From Micropterus salmoides (lineage: Eukaryota > Chordata > Actinopteri > Centrarchiformes > Centrarchidae), in contig NW_024040485.1 of NCBI RefSeq assembly GCF_014851395.1, forward strand, positions 7,216,104 to 7,280,103: a stretch of 64,000 nt of DNA. Reading direction: 5' to 3'. Position 1 is the stretch's first letter; each line of letters starts with the position of its first letter. The notes under the pieces are model-generated. The model ran no database searches. It had not been told where the DNA came from and was given only the letters and a program-made list of their open reading frames with translations. Shown in pieces: positions 26,401-41,400 of this stretch. The position numbers and the translations under genes are program-made.

Positions 26401-29400
26401 CCGAGGGGGAATCCCTAACCATGACAGTGTTAGTGCAGAGATCTATCCACAGAGAAATACAGTGATGCAGCAGATTTTATGCAAGATTTGAGTTGCAAAG
26501 GCCACTAGAGGATGTCACTCTTTTGTGAAACAGTCTTCTTTGATTAATGAAATTTCTCTCCAAGGTAACTGGATTTTCAGATGTTTCACCGGTCATCTAA
26601 GAGCCTTTACCTCTTTCAAACTGTTTCAAACATCTTCCTTTTATTTATGGTACCGTGATCTGGATGATTCAAGTTTGTCATAGACAGGCAGTGCTTTCTC
26701 AGAATTGATGGCAGTAATATTTTATTAATGTTAAACTCGGAGAACTTGATGTGATGAACTTCCTTTATAAATGCTCAAGTTATGACAGAATGATTTCTAT
26801 CTAAAAGTTGTATGTTCAAGGTAGCTGGGCTTGCTTTTTGCTTTCTTAGAGGTTCCAGCTGTTCCACCATCTATAAAAGCCTTCAGTTCAGAGTTTGACT
26901 TTAAAAGTCTCAGAGTTTCCAGCCACGCCACCTGCACTGTGAGGCTGTACTTAGGTGCAGCAGTGCTTTGAATTCTTACGTCGGCATGCTAACATGATCA
27001 CCAAGACAATGCATTCATGCTCATGTTCAGCAGGTAAAATGTTAACCATGTGTACCATCTGAGATTAGTATGTTAGCGTGCATTTGCTGATTAAAACAGA
27101 GTACTGCTGATGGAAAGCTTTAGCATTGGTTTTGCTGATGAGCTAAAAAGCGTGTTAGACAAGTTTAAATGTTGATGTGATGATGGCATTAGATGGAAAG
27201 TTAAGAGATCACCAAAGTTGTTACACTTTATTCTTAGGGGAACATGAACATTCCTGCCACATTTTATGGCAGTTCATTCAGTAGTTGGGATGTTTGACTA
27301 AAAACCACAGATGTGAACCACAGAGGAAACTATGGAGAGAAAGTCAGAGGATGACCAGTAATATTAGGATTGATCCTGTAGGGGCCATAATTGTCTGTAC
27401 AAAATGTCATGGCAATCCATTCTCTGGTTAAGTTATTTGAAACAACGTGGTGGACCAACAGAACGACACGGTAGCGCCACGTCACTTGCATGTGGTGCTG
27501 TAGTACTGCTGTAGACTGGTCTTAAGACCACTTTTTGATGGTCTTGCTCTCGTCTCGGACTCAACCGCATTTGTACTTGGTCTTGGACATTGAGGACTCT
27601 GGATTTTTTTTCAAGGCCAGTCAAGTCCATAACTTTGGGAATATCAATAAATTGCTTGTGCATTGTCAGATTTTTTTGTTAACATCCTAACTTTGATTGG
27701 ATGTAAAACGTATTGCTTTACATGCAACCAATAACCCTAATTAAAAATGTGTTGTTACTGTGACGATCGAACCCCCTCCCCGCGATGGTAAGCATGGAAA
27801 AGGAGTGTTGCAGCCCTTAGTGTTTGTATGTGGGTGTTTTAATGGGAATGTGGATCTTTCAGATCAGTTTGAGAAGTACCTATGATCTCGTTCCACATTT
27901 TATTGTGTGTCATGTAATGAGGTTTAAACCGGTCTTGGTCATGACTCAGTCTTGGTTTCTGCCCCTAAAAGTCTTGGTCTTGTCAATAAACTCTGGTCTT
28001 GACTACAACACTACTTGCATGGCTAAAAAATCAGGTGAACAAGGACCTTCATCTATAAATGTCAGTCAGTCTGAAGGACCAGCATATGGCAATCACAAAA
28101 TGAAGAAAACAAATAATTGCAGAAATAAATATATATATCATCACGGCAACATGGTGTCAACATGTCCCCCTTCCCCCACTTCTTCCCTCAGCTGTGTTGT
28201 AGTTGGAGTGTCAATCACAAGAACTCCAGCGCCCAATCCAATAGACAGTCGACAAATTACCATTTGGAGCGGAACCTGGCCATAAATGCGATTGGGCTGG
28301 ATTTGAGTCTGCTTGGATTTGAATAGAATAGAGTCTGTCCTCTTCTCCCCACCCCCCTCTCCGTGGCTTCAGAAAGCAAGATTAGATAGAGGTAGGGAGG
28401 GAAAGCAACAAACAAAGAGAGGGAGAGAGGAGTCAGAGGAGACAGAGGGAAAATAATAAATGCAGAGCAAGAGAGAGCGTCCACAGGTCTTTAAAATTGC
28501 AAAAGCCTTAAAATAAATCTAAATTTAAGGCATTGAAAAGTGTGAAACGTCTGCATTAGGGGTCTTATTTTTCCCACCACTCTATGATATGTTTCTTTGT
28601 CCTGCATGTCTCCTCTTAGAGTATTTTAGTGCAGACCAGGGTTAGCAGGACAATAGGCTGTGTAATGTTTTATTCATCATTTAAGTAAACAAAACTGGAC
28701 TTCATGTTCCTTAACAAATAATTTCATGTCGTCCTTTTTATTACACTGCCCATTCATAATTTCAGAATTTTTATTAGCTGTACTGAATCGCAAATAAGTT
28801 GCATTTGGCAGTTTTATAGCGTTCTATTTGTCGCATTGCAAGATCTGTAAACCCTCGCCACATTTTGACAATAAAGTAATTACCGTAAACAAATGACACT
28901 ATTACCAGGAAGATTGTCAGCCTCTAAGAGCCTCTGTGCTGCATTTTACACAGTCCTATCAAGTCAGATTTGGCAGGAAATCTGCTAGATTGCTAACAAC
29001 ACAAAGAGTGAGCATTGCAGTGCGACATCAGGTGCAATATCAGTGATACATGCGAGTGATCCTTATTTTTACATACATCTGGTGCTGACATAATTCATTT
29101 AGACTCAATGAATTGATTCAAAATACAAATGTTTCTTACCTCAGCATTCAGGTTATATTTTTTTCAATATATTATATATATCATATATTCTACAACTCTG
29201 TACATTGATTCATTCCACATTGTCATCCAGACATACAGTTTAATTGGGCATAACATATATGTGATATGTCATAATACTATCTAGTTAACCTCAGGGAATA
29301 GAATCCATCTAGCGGTGCGTCATAGTTCACGCCATGCAGTTTTACCCCTTGTGAAATAGCATGACCGCAATGGTCTATGTGCAACAGGCCTGCTGGGGAT

Positions 29401-32400
29401 ACCTGTACACGCTAGTACATACGCTCACTTGCAGCTTAACAATAAGCTGAAACGCACTATAAAGTATTTAATACTCCCAACTTGCCTTACTTTGCTTTTT
29501 GAGCTTTGTGTCTATAAATTTACATGTATTCCTTTGGCAGATGCTTTTGTCCAAAGCAACATAGAAATGAGGTGCAACACAAGCTGCAGCAGATAATAGA
29601 AAAGCCTTTGAGGATAAGTGCCACAGCACTCACTTCTATATTCCACCTGACACATGTGCCACAAGGCTGCAGGAGCGTGTAGTAAGATATAGGTTTGTTC
29701 AGACCGAGTAAGCCATTTTAAAGCCGCACGAGTATTTGTTTTCATTTTTGACATTTTATTTCCTAAATGAGTGATCAACTAATCCATAACGAATTGATGG
29801 ATTAATAATAATTAAAGCCACGGTTTGTTGCAGCCCCACACGTGTCACATTTAGACTGCACAAGTCAACATTTCCTTTCAGCAACCCCGCAGCAGGAGAT
29901 TCATCACCTCATTAGCCGGAAGTCATGTGATGTCATAATCGTCGGTAACGTAAAAACTGTAATGTCCGTAATCTCTGCACTCCTCTGACCTGCATTTCTA
30001 CCAGCTGAGTAGATGTTGGGCAGGCAGATGGCTGGTCAGCTTGGTCAGCTCACTTTCTCTGGGGAGGACACTCAGTGGCATCTTGCTGGTGTTTGTTTCT
30101 TGCACTTGAGTTTTGATTAATGTGCAGTTTGCCAAGAACATTTCCTGCTGCTGACATCTTGTTGGTTAATTAGGACAGATGTTTAAGGCCTCCATAGTGG
30201 TCTTCTTTGCTGAATCCTGTAAATGATCTGTGATTTGGGCGGATAAGACATATGATTTTACATTAAAATATCGCCTATAACTTCTATAAAATCTTAAGTT
30301 ATTCCTTCTGAAACCTGCAGACAGCCTGTAGAGGCAGAGACAGAGAGGGAACTGCCGCGACTGAGTTCTGGGTTATTTCAGGATGGTTGTCTTGCAGTCT
30401 AATGTGGTTTGGCACTCGCGTGTCTAGTCAGGAGGAGATATATGACTGAATTTGCCTTGAGTGGCTGGCTGGTTTCTGAATGGATGCGCTCTGGTTTCTC
30501 TGGTTGCTGATTGCTATGGTCAAGACTTTTCTCTCCTACTTTCCTTCCTCATTTTCTTCCTCTGTGTCTCCCTTTGTCTTATCTTCCCTGCTTCTGTTGT
30601 GTTCTCCTTTTGTTTGTCTTTTCTCTCCTTTGTTTTTCCTCCATTTCCCTATCCCTCCCAATTTCTATTATTGTTGGCCTCTCTATATCCTCTTCTTTTA
30701 TTGTTTTTTTTTTTGCCTTTCTGAGGCTCTCACCATTCCTTGCCTTGCCCACTTTATTTCTCCTTTCCCTCCTCTATCTTTGTTTCTTGTTTTCTTCATC
30801 ATTCTCCTCGTATTATCTTTGCTGCCTTTCTTCCCCTCCTTCCATTACCATTTTCTCCTCATTTCCCTTTCTCCTTTCAACAATGTTTCTTACCTTATGT
30901 TTTGCTATTTTCCTTTCTGCTCTCTTCTCTTTTTATATATATTTCTACCCTCTATTTTCTATACTTATTTCTCCTCCCCTCTCATCACTCGTAAGTCCCT
31001 TTTCTGTTTCCCTCTCATCTTCTTCTTCCCTCTTCCAAGCTCTCTGCGTTCCTGTCCTCCCCTCTCGCTTTATCTTAGTCTTTTTGCCTTTATCCACATC
31101 TCTCTCTCCCTTCCTGCCTCCCTCTCTGCTCTCCCTCTGTTTTTGTGCTTGCTGTTTTAGCATACTCTGCAGGGAGCACTCCTGCGATGCCAATTATATT
31201 GACTGAAGAAAAGGAGAAAGAGAAAGGGAAGGAGGGAGATGGGAGGAGGAGGAAGGGTTGGAAGACCTGTGCATGTGTGCACAAAAACACACAAAGACAC
31301 ACATTCATGTTGATGGAGGGAATGAATAAGAGGGGATAGAGGCTTGAGAGCACAGGAGAAGGAGAAGGAGGAGAGGAAGAACTGGATGATGAAAGAAGGG
31401 GAGAGCTGGGAGGAAGAGGACAGAGAGAAATTGGTGGAGAGAGAATCCGTCTGTGAGTGTAATAGTCTCCCGCTGTCGAACCCGAGGGAATTCACTGACT
31501 GCAGAGGGGAAGAGAGGGAGGTATGCATAGATACAGAGAGACAGAGAGAGCGTTGTGGGGAGGGGGTGGGTGCGATCACAGCAGAGAAGGAGATAGAGAG
31601 ATACAGAGGGAGAGAGCGCAAGACAGAGAGAGCAGAAACAGAGGGAGACAGCAGGAAAAGAAAGATGACTTCAGTCCTCTCCTCTCGGAGCTGAGCTTGT
31701 AGGGCTCCACTCCAGGCAAATGTGGCTCGTGACATCAAATAAAATTCAGTGTCATGACTTAGAGTATGAATGGAGAGCATAAGTATATCATAGTAATGTG
31801 CTGCTGTACAGTAGCTCAGCCTTGGGAATTACTTACAGTGTGTCTGTGCAAGCCTGTGCAATGGATGTTTACACTGTAAGCACTTGTGTATATTGTCACT
31901 AGTGTGTGAAAAGGGTCAGTTCACATAAATTACCAAAGAACATTTTCTGACTCACATCTGTGGTATCTGGCCATGCAGGTAGTTTTCGTTTTATTTGCTA
32001 ATGATTTTAAATATCAGTCTCTCAGATTTCTGCCTTCACTTTAGTACAATGGAGGCGAATGGAATTTCATTTTTGGTGCTCACGGCATTGAAAAATAATA
32101 TTTAAAAGACGTCTGCAGGGATGTGTCTTTCTAAAATGATGTCCCCATTACTTTGGATAATCCACAGACCTCGCCGTGAACATTTTTCAGTGGAACTATT
32201 TTATTCCAAAGAATTTGTCATTGATTTTTTTCAGCACCGCAAACAAAATTCCATTCAATTCTATTGAACTGGGGTGGCAGCAGAAATTTCAAAGATGGAT
32301 ATCTCAAAATTGCACATATAAAACCACAACTATCTGCATGGTTAGATACCACTAGAATGGTGAGAAAATATGTCTTTTGTAATTTCTGTAAACTGACCCT

Positions 32401-34696
32401 ATTTTAATGTTTCTTTTGAAACTTGAACTACAAAAAATGAAAAGTAATCTTTGCAAACCTATTTTCGCAACTGCACAAGAAAATAAGCTTATAAGTCTGT
32501 TTATTGGATAGCAACATTTGAGACACTCTTCAAAAGAAAAACAACACAATGAGTTGTTTTAGAAAGTGCCCTAAAATGACATAACATTCAATTGACAAAG
32601 CCCTCTGGCATCATAGTAATGATGACGGGAACAAAGGAGGAAATCAGGTAACGTTAAGTCCCCAGCCATACTAATGGCTGACAAATCTGGCAAGAAACCC
32701 TAAACAGTGCAACAAGAATGCAGATGCTTCCATCTGGCAGGCTGAGTGAATGAATATGAGTATGAAAGTGATGGGAATCATATACTGTGGCCTTTGCAGT
32801 CACCAGGTCTCAACCAAATTAAATACCCAGACAGCGCTCTCCACCACCATCCTCAAAACTGAATGAGGGTGGAAGAACGGCGTTCATCCCTCCGGTAGAG
32901 TTCAGAGACTTGCAGTGTCCACGACAAGGAGCATTGAGGTTGCTCTGAAGGTGGAACAAAACCTTAAAAGACGTTTATATGTTTGTTTTTCACCTATCAG
33001 TATATAAATATTTTAAAAGGATAAAAAAACAATCCAAAAGACCTGGCAATTGATTTCTAAAAAGAGAAACTTAGAAGACCTGCGAAGGGATGGAGAAAGA
33101 GTTTTAGGGAAACTTAGGAAAACCCATCTGATATACAGTACTAGAAAAAAAAACAAAAAAACATAGTTGCTGACAGTTTTATATTAGCTGACATGAGTTT
33201 TCAAATGACATTGATGGTACAATGCACACACATCTGCACTCTACTGTACATCCATCATGCGTCCGTGCTTGCGTACATGAAGATATAGTGGAGGGTGTTT
33301 ACCCGGCTTTTTAGCTTGACATATACCTTTATGATATGAATTTATAGCACACATTAGGGACTGGATGATATATCTGGCAGTTATTTGCCTTTTTACATCA
33401 CATATCAGATAGTTATGCTGCTGCCTAAATGATAGTTCCTGCACAGTGGAGAAAAACAGTCTGGAGTACCTGCAACAAAATTTGATTCCTGAGCATTTTC
33501 CTTTTTATTTTTCTGTTCTGTGTTTTCAGAATATTATTTTTCCATTCAAGGGCCTAATATATCACAGGCTTGGGCCTACCATTGAATCAGAGCAAAGTGT
33601 CAACCGATCTTAGGGATCTGCTAAGAGTTTTGTGGAAATTACTTTTATTGTATTGTAATACTCTAAGTGGTGTTTCAGAGGCTTTTCCACTCTGACTAGA
33701 ATAAAATGTACATAGAAATACTGAGCAGAGATTAATTGAGTTTGAATATATTGTTTGAATAAATTACAGGAAGTAGTTTCAAATGGATGTCGGTCACATT
33801 TAAGTCTTTTAAGGGATAAAACAGGGCCTTTTCTGAATGCACAATAAATGATAGGTTGCATAAGTGGTGCCTCGTCTAATGAATGACACTGACCTGAGTT
33901 TAGTCTTTACCCACCTATATGCTATATTTACTGTATTAACATCAATACCATGCATTATCCTCAGCTTGATATGTATTTATAGTGTGTGTAGGTGTGCTTA
34001 GGAGTGCGCTGTACACCACTGTGGTCACATATCTTTTTTTAAATCATCAGGGCCCACGGGTCGTTGATGGAGCTTCCTGCAGATGAATGGTTTAATTTCA
34101 CTATAATAAAATTCTGTTGAAATGAATGAATAAGACTGGATATTCTGTTCCTAATTTGCACACTTGTGATCTCCACATTTCATCCACTTGTACATCTGCA
34201 TAATGTATGTGTATGTGCCTGCATCATATACGATGAAGCCCTGGCCCTTATATTTTATCCCTCATGTCAAGTGGGTCACCAGATGGTCACAGGGCCCCGC
34301 CAATTCTCCAGTGTTGGCGGTCATGACAGTTAAGACCACGTGGAGTGGCCCTAATGAGTCAATTAGCCCACGAGGGGTGCCCTACCGATTTCTGGAGGCG
34401 CCACGCCACTCAGTGTGCATGCAAATAAAAACGATGCTGTGCGAGCTCCATTGTTTCACTGTCTGTGCTGCCATTGTTGGCAGCAACGAGCCCCCTCCCC
34501 CTCCCTTCTCCTCATCTTCTTCATCTTCCTTTCCCTCGCCTTGCTCTTCCATTGATCTTCATTGTCTTGATTGGGAGTGACAAACCGTGGGGGCCATCTG
34601 AAAGGTTGCGTTCGTTAGTGGCCGTTCGCCGTTACAAGACATACAGTACACACATTCCTCCAGACATTATGGGGGAAGAGAATGTGGAGTACATGG

Positions 34697-34745
<49 letters not shown>

Positions 34746-35015
34746 AGGACACACATTCTCAAAGTGATCCCTGGGGAACAGAGACATGTCTGGATACAAG
34801 AATTCCAATACACTGCCAAACACACAGTTTCAGTAAAGGGGAAAACAAATCCTGCACACACACACACACACACACACGCACACACACACAGTACTCCAAA
34901 CTTTGGTCCACATTAACAATTGTACTTCTCACAGCCCTGCTTCATCTTTCTGTGCTATTTCCAGGGAGCTACACAAACACTCAAAGCCTTCCATACACAT
35001 ACCCTGCCATTGCAG

Positions 35016-35089
<74 letters not shown>

Positions 35090-37730
35090 CCAAAAACACT
35101 CCTCGTCCTTTCATGTCATGTTGCTCAGCAGTCAGAGACAGAGAGGAGAAGAAAGGAAAGAGGTCTGCCTGAAACGAAACAAAAAACATCCAGTAGAACA
35201 TCCAGTCTCATGTAACTCGGCAACAATTACACGATGAGAAGAGAGAATGCGTTTATTTGTGATTTCAAGTGGAAGCAGCCAGGCAGGAGAGTTGACATGA
35301 TACCAAAGAAACTGACTTCAGTAGCATCTGCAAGTATCACAGTTTGTAGTGCGACTATCAGGACAGGTTTATAATAATCTTTCAATTATGCAGGGGGAAA
35401 AAAAGAACGTGAAGTCTTTAAAGCAGTGCACGCTAGACTGATTTCTAAAATAATTTAAATGGATTTCTGATCAAATCTGCACTAACAGCAGTCCTAAAGA
35501 GGGGTGCTTGAAACTATAAACAGAATGTATTCATTCATTTCAGTTGAAGCAAAGTAGCTGGTACAACATGTTGTCTGACCACATTTTCAAGTGTTTACCT
35601 TTTCCGAACGACCACACTCAAAGAGGGGGCAAAAAGCCTGTCATTATTGCTTCCTCCTGGCTGCGTCAGACTGACTACCTGATCTGAGCTCTGCGTCTTC
35701 ATGCGTGTCTTTGAAGTCTTGAGGTGATGAATCTTACAAATTGGGATAACGGTGCACACTTTTATAAAGTCTCTCTTCAAAGGCATTCATGGAGTTACAC
35801 ACAAAAAGTGACGGAAGAAGTTGTGTGAAGAATAGAAAGTCAAAAAAAAAGTCAAATTTCTTTATATAGCACATTTCATGCAATGTAAACTCAGTGCGCT
35901 TCAAAATAAATAGGAAAAAATAAAATAGAACATGAAAACATGTTGAAATACACACAGTATATTAAAGAAACCCCCCAAAATTATTTATCCTCTACCCACC
36001 CACACATACCCAAAGAGTGAATGAAAGAGAGAGAGAGACATAGAGATCTATCCTGTCTAGCCCTGGGCATGAGAAAACAGGTAGGTCTAAAGCTTGCTTT
36101 TAAAATACAGCACAGTTGTTGTGAGACATCTTATATCTCTTAGGCACTTTGTTCCAGAGAGTGGGTCCATAATAACTGAATGCACCTTCACCAAATTCAC
36201 TTCTGATCATGGGTACAGTTACAGCAGGAGACCAGGGTCTGATAATTTGAGCGTTCTCAAGGGTTTGTGTGGTTTTAAGCAGTGAACTGGTCAGAGATGT
36301 ATTTATGAGCTGGACCAGTAAGTGCTTTTTAATCAGTGAACAATATTTTGATGTCACTTTTGTGCGCGATAGAGGTGGAAATCACTGAATCACTTTAGTA
36401 CGTACGCACACCAGTAAGGCATTGTGTTCACCGCTGATTCAGTCTGTTGCTAGTCCAAGCTGTCACGTTCAGTTCATTACAAATTCAGCCTCTTCAACCA
36501 CTTTACATAAGGTTAATAGCTCAGCGGCCTATTATTTACGACAGAGTGGGGTTCATGGTCTTTTAATAGGCCTTTAACGCGGAAGTAACACACTGTGAAT
36601 CACAGCTAAGCTAACAATGGCCACCAGTTTCAATCAACAGTGAGGACCTTCACTACTACAAGCCACTGATCTGGTCAGTGACAATAGTGATTGAGTATAG
36701 TCATTTCACTTTGAAAATGTATCAATAAGGATTTGTTTGAACAGGTACTGAACACTTACTGTGCGGTGGTCCAAAGAGCACTTTGACTGAGGCATAGAAA
36801 GCTTCTACCTTTATGTCCAAAACATGAAGAAAAATCTACCTTGAAAGGATTTCTGCATTTCAGTTCCAGTTCAAATTACTGTCTAATGTTTGCTTCTCAT
36901 ACTCTTACTAAGTAACAAAAAATTGCAGGACAGAAATCCAGAGGTTATTTACAAACAGTGTCATGATTACATAGTTTGTCCACCCGACAGCTGTGACAAG
37001 TTTATTTTTCAACGTGTTCCACTCCAGTATACACTCAGTGTGGGGCACAATGAAGTCAAAGGTTCCTCAATAATAATAAAAAGTGTCTAAAATAATGCAC
37101 AAGACATGGTGAAATTGTGGGAAACATCACACAGCGTTAGTGAAGAGCTGAAACATGATACAGAATTTGATTTAGATGATTTTAACAAACTTAAAGCTAC
37201 TTCAAGGGAAACAAGGCTGAACACTAAAAAACATTTGTTTTTAACCCTTACATTTCTGTATCAGCTTCAAATATCCAGTACCAGTAGGTCTCTATAGGTC
37301 TAGGTCTCTTACTCTGAATGGTAAAGACCATGATATTTTTAATGTAAATGGCCTCTAATGTAAAGCCTCTCTAATAGTCTTTCCCTTACTGAAGAAGAAA
37401 GCTGGGATACATCCATCATTTCAAAACAGTGTTTGTGTACTGACAATGCTGCCAAAACCCTCTGAAAAATACAGCTCTATTTATTTATTCTACAAGCTCA
37501 TCTTGGACATTGGACATTGGACATTTTATTTGTTGTGCTTCACTAGCTGTTGGTTTTGGCTAACGTCATCCATTAGCCATCTAACCTCATATCCTCTGAA
37601 TTTTTGAAACTCCTCTTGATTGAAAACCCTGTTTGTTGTTTGTGCCTCAGGATGACATTTCAGTTGTGTTCTACATTTTCCAGGAGAGAAACCTGCTGTC
37701 TGTTTGTGTTTGTCGGGTGGACCTTGAAAG

Positions 37731-37774
<44 letters not shown>

Positions 37775-38422
37775 GGAAGTGTGTTTTTGTGCGAGCACAT
37801 ACATGTGTGTGTTTGCTGACGAACGACAGGGCGACTCCATTTCTTAGGTCAAGCTTCGGGTCACCTCGGTTGCCCTGGTAACCCTGTTCTGGCTGGGTTG
37901 CTTGGCAACAATCCTCTTTTGTTCCAAATGATTTAATTTGAAGCATATCTTCCCTCCTCACCCTTGGCTCACTGGCTCACCCTTTTCTCTCTTTCTCTCC
38001 CTCCCTCGCTCGCTCACCCTCATCCTGCATCCTCCCCAGCCTCTCTCTCTTCTGCTGAAGCTTTAGGACTATTCCCCTTTTTCTAATCTCGGCCCTTCCT
38101 CGGGCACCAAGAGCCCTATCCTTCTTTTGCCTGGTGTATAAGTCCCTGCTGTTATCAGAAGGTTTTACGAGTGGATAGGTGTGTGTGAGAGAGTGTGTGT
38201 CTGTGTGTTTGCGCAGATTGAAGGTGGTGACTTTGCTTGCTGTCTGTGTGTTGTGTCAGTGCATATATATATATTTAGTTGTTTTGTGCATGCTATAGAG
38301 TTTCCGAGGTGGAGAATGTGTTTGCCTGTGTGTTTATTGTGGTACAGTATCTGTGCCCATGTGACTTCTCTTGTGTGTCTGCTTCACTTAAAACAATGTC
38401 ACAGTATCCATTTGAATAATTT

Positions 38423-38462
<40 letters not shown>

Positions 38463-41400
38463 TTCATGGCCTTTATGGCTGAAATCTTTACTGTACTTAT
38501 TACAGTCCTGCGAGAGCCACAGATATCAGATTTTTATTCATTTTCGTGTCAGAGCATTTGATTTAATTATTGCTGTTGGCTCGTAGAATTTCAACAAATA
38601 TAACAAAAAATGCTTCTGAAATAAATTGCCTACCCTGGCTTGAAGATATACATTAATTAGAATAAAGGGGCCTAGCTCAAACCACACAAACCAAAAATAC
38701 ACTGGGCCATCCACGTACTTTTGGCATTTAGTGTATTTATGAAAAGGCAAATTATGCAGCTCAATGAACTGTGACCTGTTGTGATACTTTACATCAAACA
38801 CAACTCTTTAGACGTGTAACAAAAACTGTGAGTTATTTTTCTTAATCTGGATAACAGAATTTGACCACTGAAACACAAATGATGATATTAAATTATCACC
38901 CAGTGTGCACGTCCATTATTTGCTGTGTGTGATTGTGACACTTCCCAGAACAGACCAGAAACTTTTTCCAGCCGTGTTAGTGTTAAAGAGAGAGAGAAAG
39001 AGACATACTCACACTTGACACACACAAATACATGCATAGATTTACTGTGTGTATGTAATAATATATATTATTCTGTTGATGCATTGGCAACATTGTTTTT
39101 GAAGCTTTCGTGCCAGTAAAGCCATTTGAACTGAACTGTGGGAGAGAGAGAGACAGCGTGAGCTAAAGAGAGCGAGAGAGAGTGCAGGTTCTGAGGCTCC
39201 CCATAGCGGATCCAGTGATCTTAGTCAAAAGGGCAGACTTCTGGTAATTGACTACTCATTTCTTTAAGTGGCCTATTGGCAGGGGCAGTCAGTGCATTTG
39301 CCAGGGCATTAAAGATTTCGCTCTCTTTATCTTCCTCTGTATATGCGTGTGTTTGTGTGTTTAGAGATGGACAGATCAAGCCTTGTAGGCTATCTTATCA
39401 AATGAGGATTTCTGGTGGGTGAAGTAACTGTAACTGCGGTAAAGGGCTCTTCTCTTTAAAATCAAAAAGATCTCTCAGTCCCTGTCTGTCTGTGTCCAAG
39501 ATTTAAAGAAGCTTAGCTGGCACCGTCAAATAATGAACAATTACCAAAACAGTTTACAGTGAATTATAATATAAGGAAGGTATCAAAACACTGCAGAGAG
39601 ATGATTATAGATCTAAATAAAATGTAACAGGAGAATGATATTTAATATTTAGTATAGGTTAGTATAAGTCGCACATTTCATATGTACATTGAAAGAGTTT
39701 TTGGTCACTGTAATCATTCCTCCTGTCCCACAAAAAAAAAAAAAGCTTTCTATTACTAATTTGAAGCTAATAGGAAGCTTCAGCAGTCTTACTTAGTCAA
39801 ACCAAGTGGGCATCTTTGTTCAAACCAAGTGGGCATCTTTGTTCTGACGGTTGCATGTATACATAAAAACAGGAGTCAGGTAATAATGAAGATCAACTCT
39901 CACCAGACAAGAACTCAGATGGATGATGCTGCAAAAACTTGGCTTACTTTCAACGGCAACTATTATTGAAATTCTCACTTTCTGCACTACCGACACATGG
40001 CAAGTGACGGATGGTTAAGGTTAGGATCGTCTCAGAGGCTTTTGGAGGCCTGGAGCCCTGGAAAAATTACCTGCCTTGGCTGGTTGGTAATCCAGGCTTG
40101 TACATGCGACTACCACAAAGTGTCCCTCTGCCGTAGACCAGTAAGGGAACACTTTCTGAGGAAACACAAAGAGGGGAAAGGACCCTAACTTTGAAAGATA
40201 CCCACTTGATTTAACTAACTCAGACTGCTGAAGCCTTATATTAAACAGCTGAACTTAAGAATGAGGGTGGTAGATTTTGTTCCCCATCGCTTACAGTGAA
40301 TTTGCCTTAGAAAGAGATCCCTTCAGACCTGCATGGAGAGAAGGGATTAATGATTACAGGGACTGATAAATCTACCAGCATGCTTATTGTATTAAGATAG
40401 ACTAGAAAAAATCATCCATTTATTCTGTTTTGTTTAAATCTTTCCACCCCCCTGTCTCCTTTTTGACTTTCTGTCTTTCCCCTCTGTTCTACTTCTCTCC
40501 ATCTCACTCACTGTTTTTAATACTCTTTCAGTTTTTCTGCCCCCTTTCTAAGTCACCCTGTCATCTCTCCTCATTGGTCTCATCTATCTATATATGCTTA
40601 TTTCTGCCATGTCCTTCGCTCACCTCACTCTCTTTACCTCTGTTTTTCCCCTGTGCTTCTCTCCCTCTCTTACGCTCTTTCACCACCCCGACTCTCTCTG
40701 TCTTTCTCTTCCTGGCAAATCATTATTCTTTTTCTTTTGTCAGCAGTGATGCTGCTGCCCTTTTCTGCAAGCTGAACCCCCCCCCCCTTTCAACCGCGCT
40801 CTCTTTTCTTTCTCATAGCACTGTTCCACTGGCAGGGTGGGGCGGCCGGCTTGGCGCCTCACTGCTGCTGCAGACACACTGCTGGGCTGTGATGGAAATG
40901 GTGGGTGTGTGTATGTGTGAGTTTGTGTGTGCATGGGGGGGATCTAGCTAGTGGAGGATGAGGACGAAGACGTGGAGGGGGTTAGTCTGAGCTCTGAGCT
41001 AACTATGTTTGACAGGCAGCAGAGGATGGGTGGCGTGGCAGGGTTGGTGCTGGGGGTGGTTGAAGGGGGTACTTGATGGGAGATGGGCGGGGGCTCCCAC
41101 AAACCCTCAGAAAAAAGGCGGGCTGGAGGAAAAACTAAAGGCTAAGGAGTTTGTTTGTAGACAGCAGGTGCTTAAATCCCAAATACACAGCCCAATCCCT
41201 GCAGAGCCACACCCCTTCACTTCCCCACCCACCCACACCCTGCAAAGATTATCAGTAATTTGTATGGTGACCCCGATAACGGAGACAGGACAACAGATTG
41301 GGAATCGCAACAACCTTTCCTCTATTAAAGGCTTTAAAGCGCCGAAAATCAGGCGGAAAACAAAGCCTTTCACCACACCCGCTCTGCTCCGCAGTTAACA

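Noticed and set aside
30480..31206. Overlapping open frames of 226 and 231 codons
   Set aside because: They are produced by the CT-rich tract. The proteins are Ser/Leu/Phe/Pro low-complexity in two frames at once, with no domain or splice context.
31157..31780. Minus-strand frame of 207 codons
   Set aside because: It is the complement of the GA-rich tract and low complexity throughout.
32222..32245. Second RE1-like site TTCAGCACCGCAAACAA
   Set aside because: The left half is good, but the right half matches only three of six key positions in an AT-rich setting.
34682..35237. Frames of up to 177 codons with His-Thr or Val-Cys repeats
   Set aside because: They are translations of CA/GT microsatellites.
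40430..40951. Open frame of 173 codons
   Set aside because: It arises from a pyrimidine-rich tract and has no recognisable domain.
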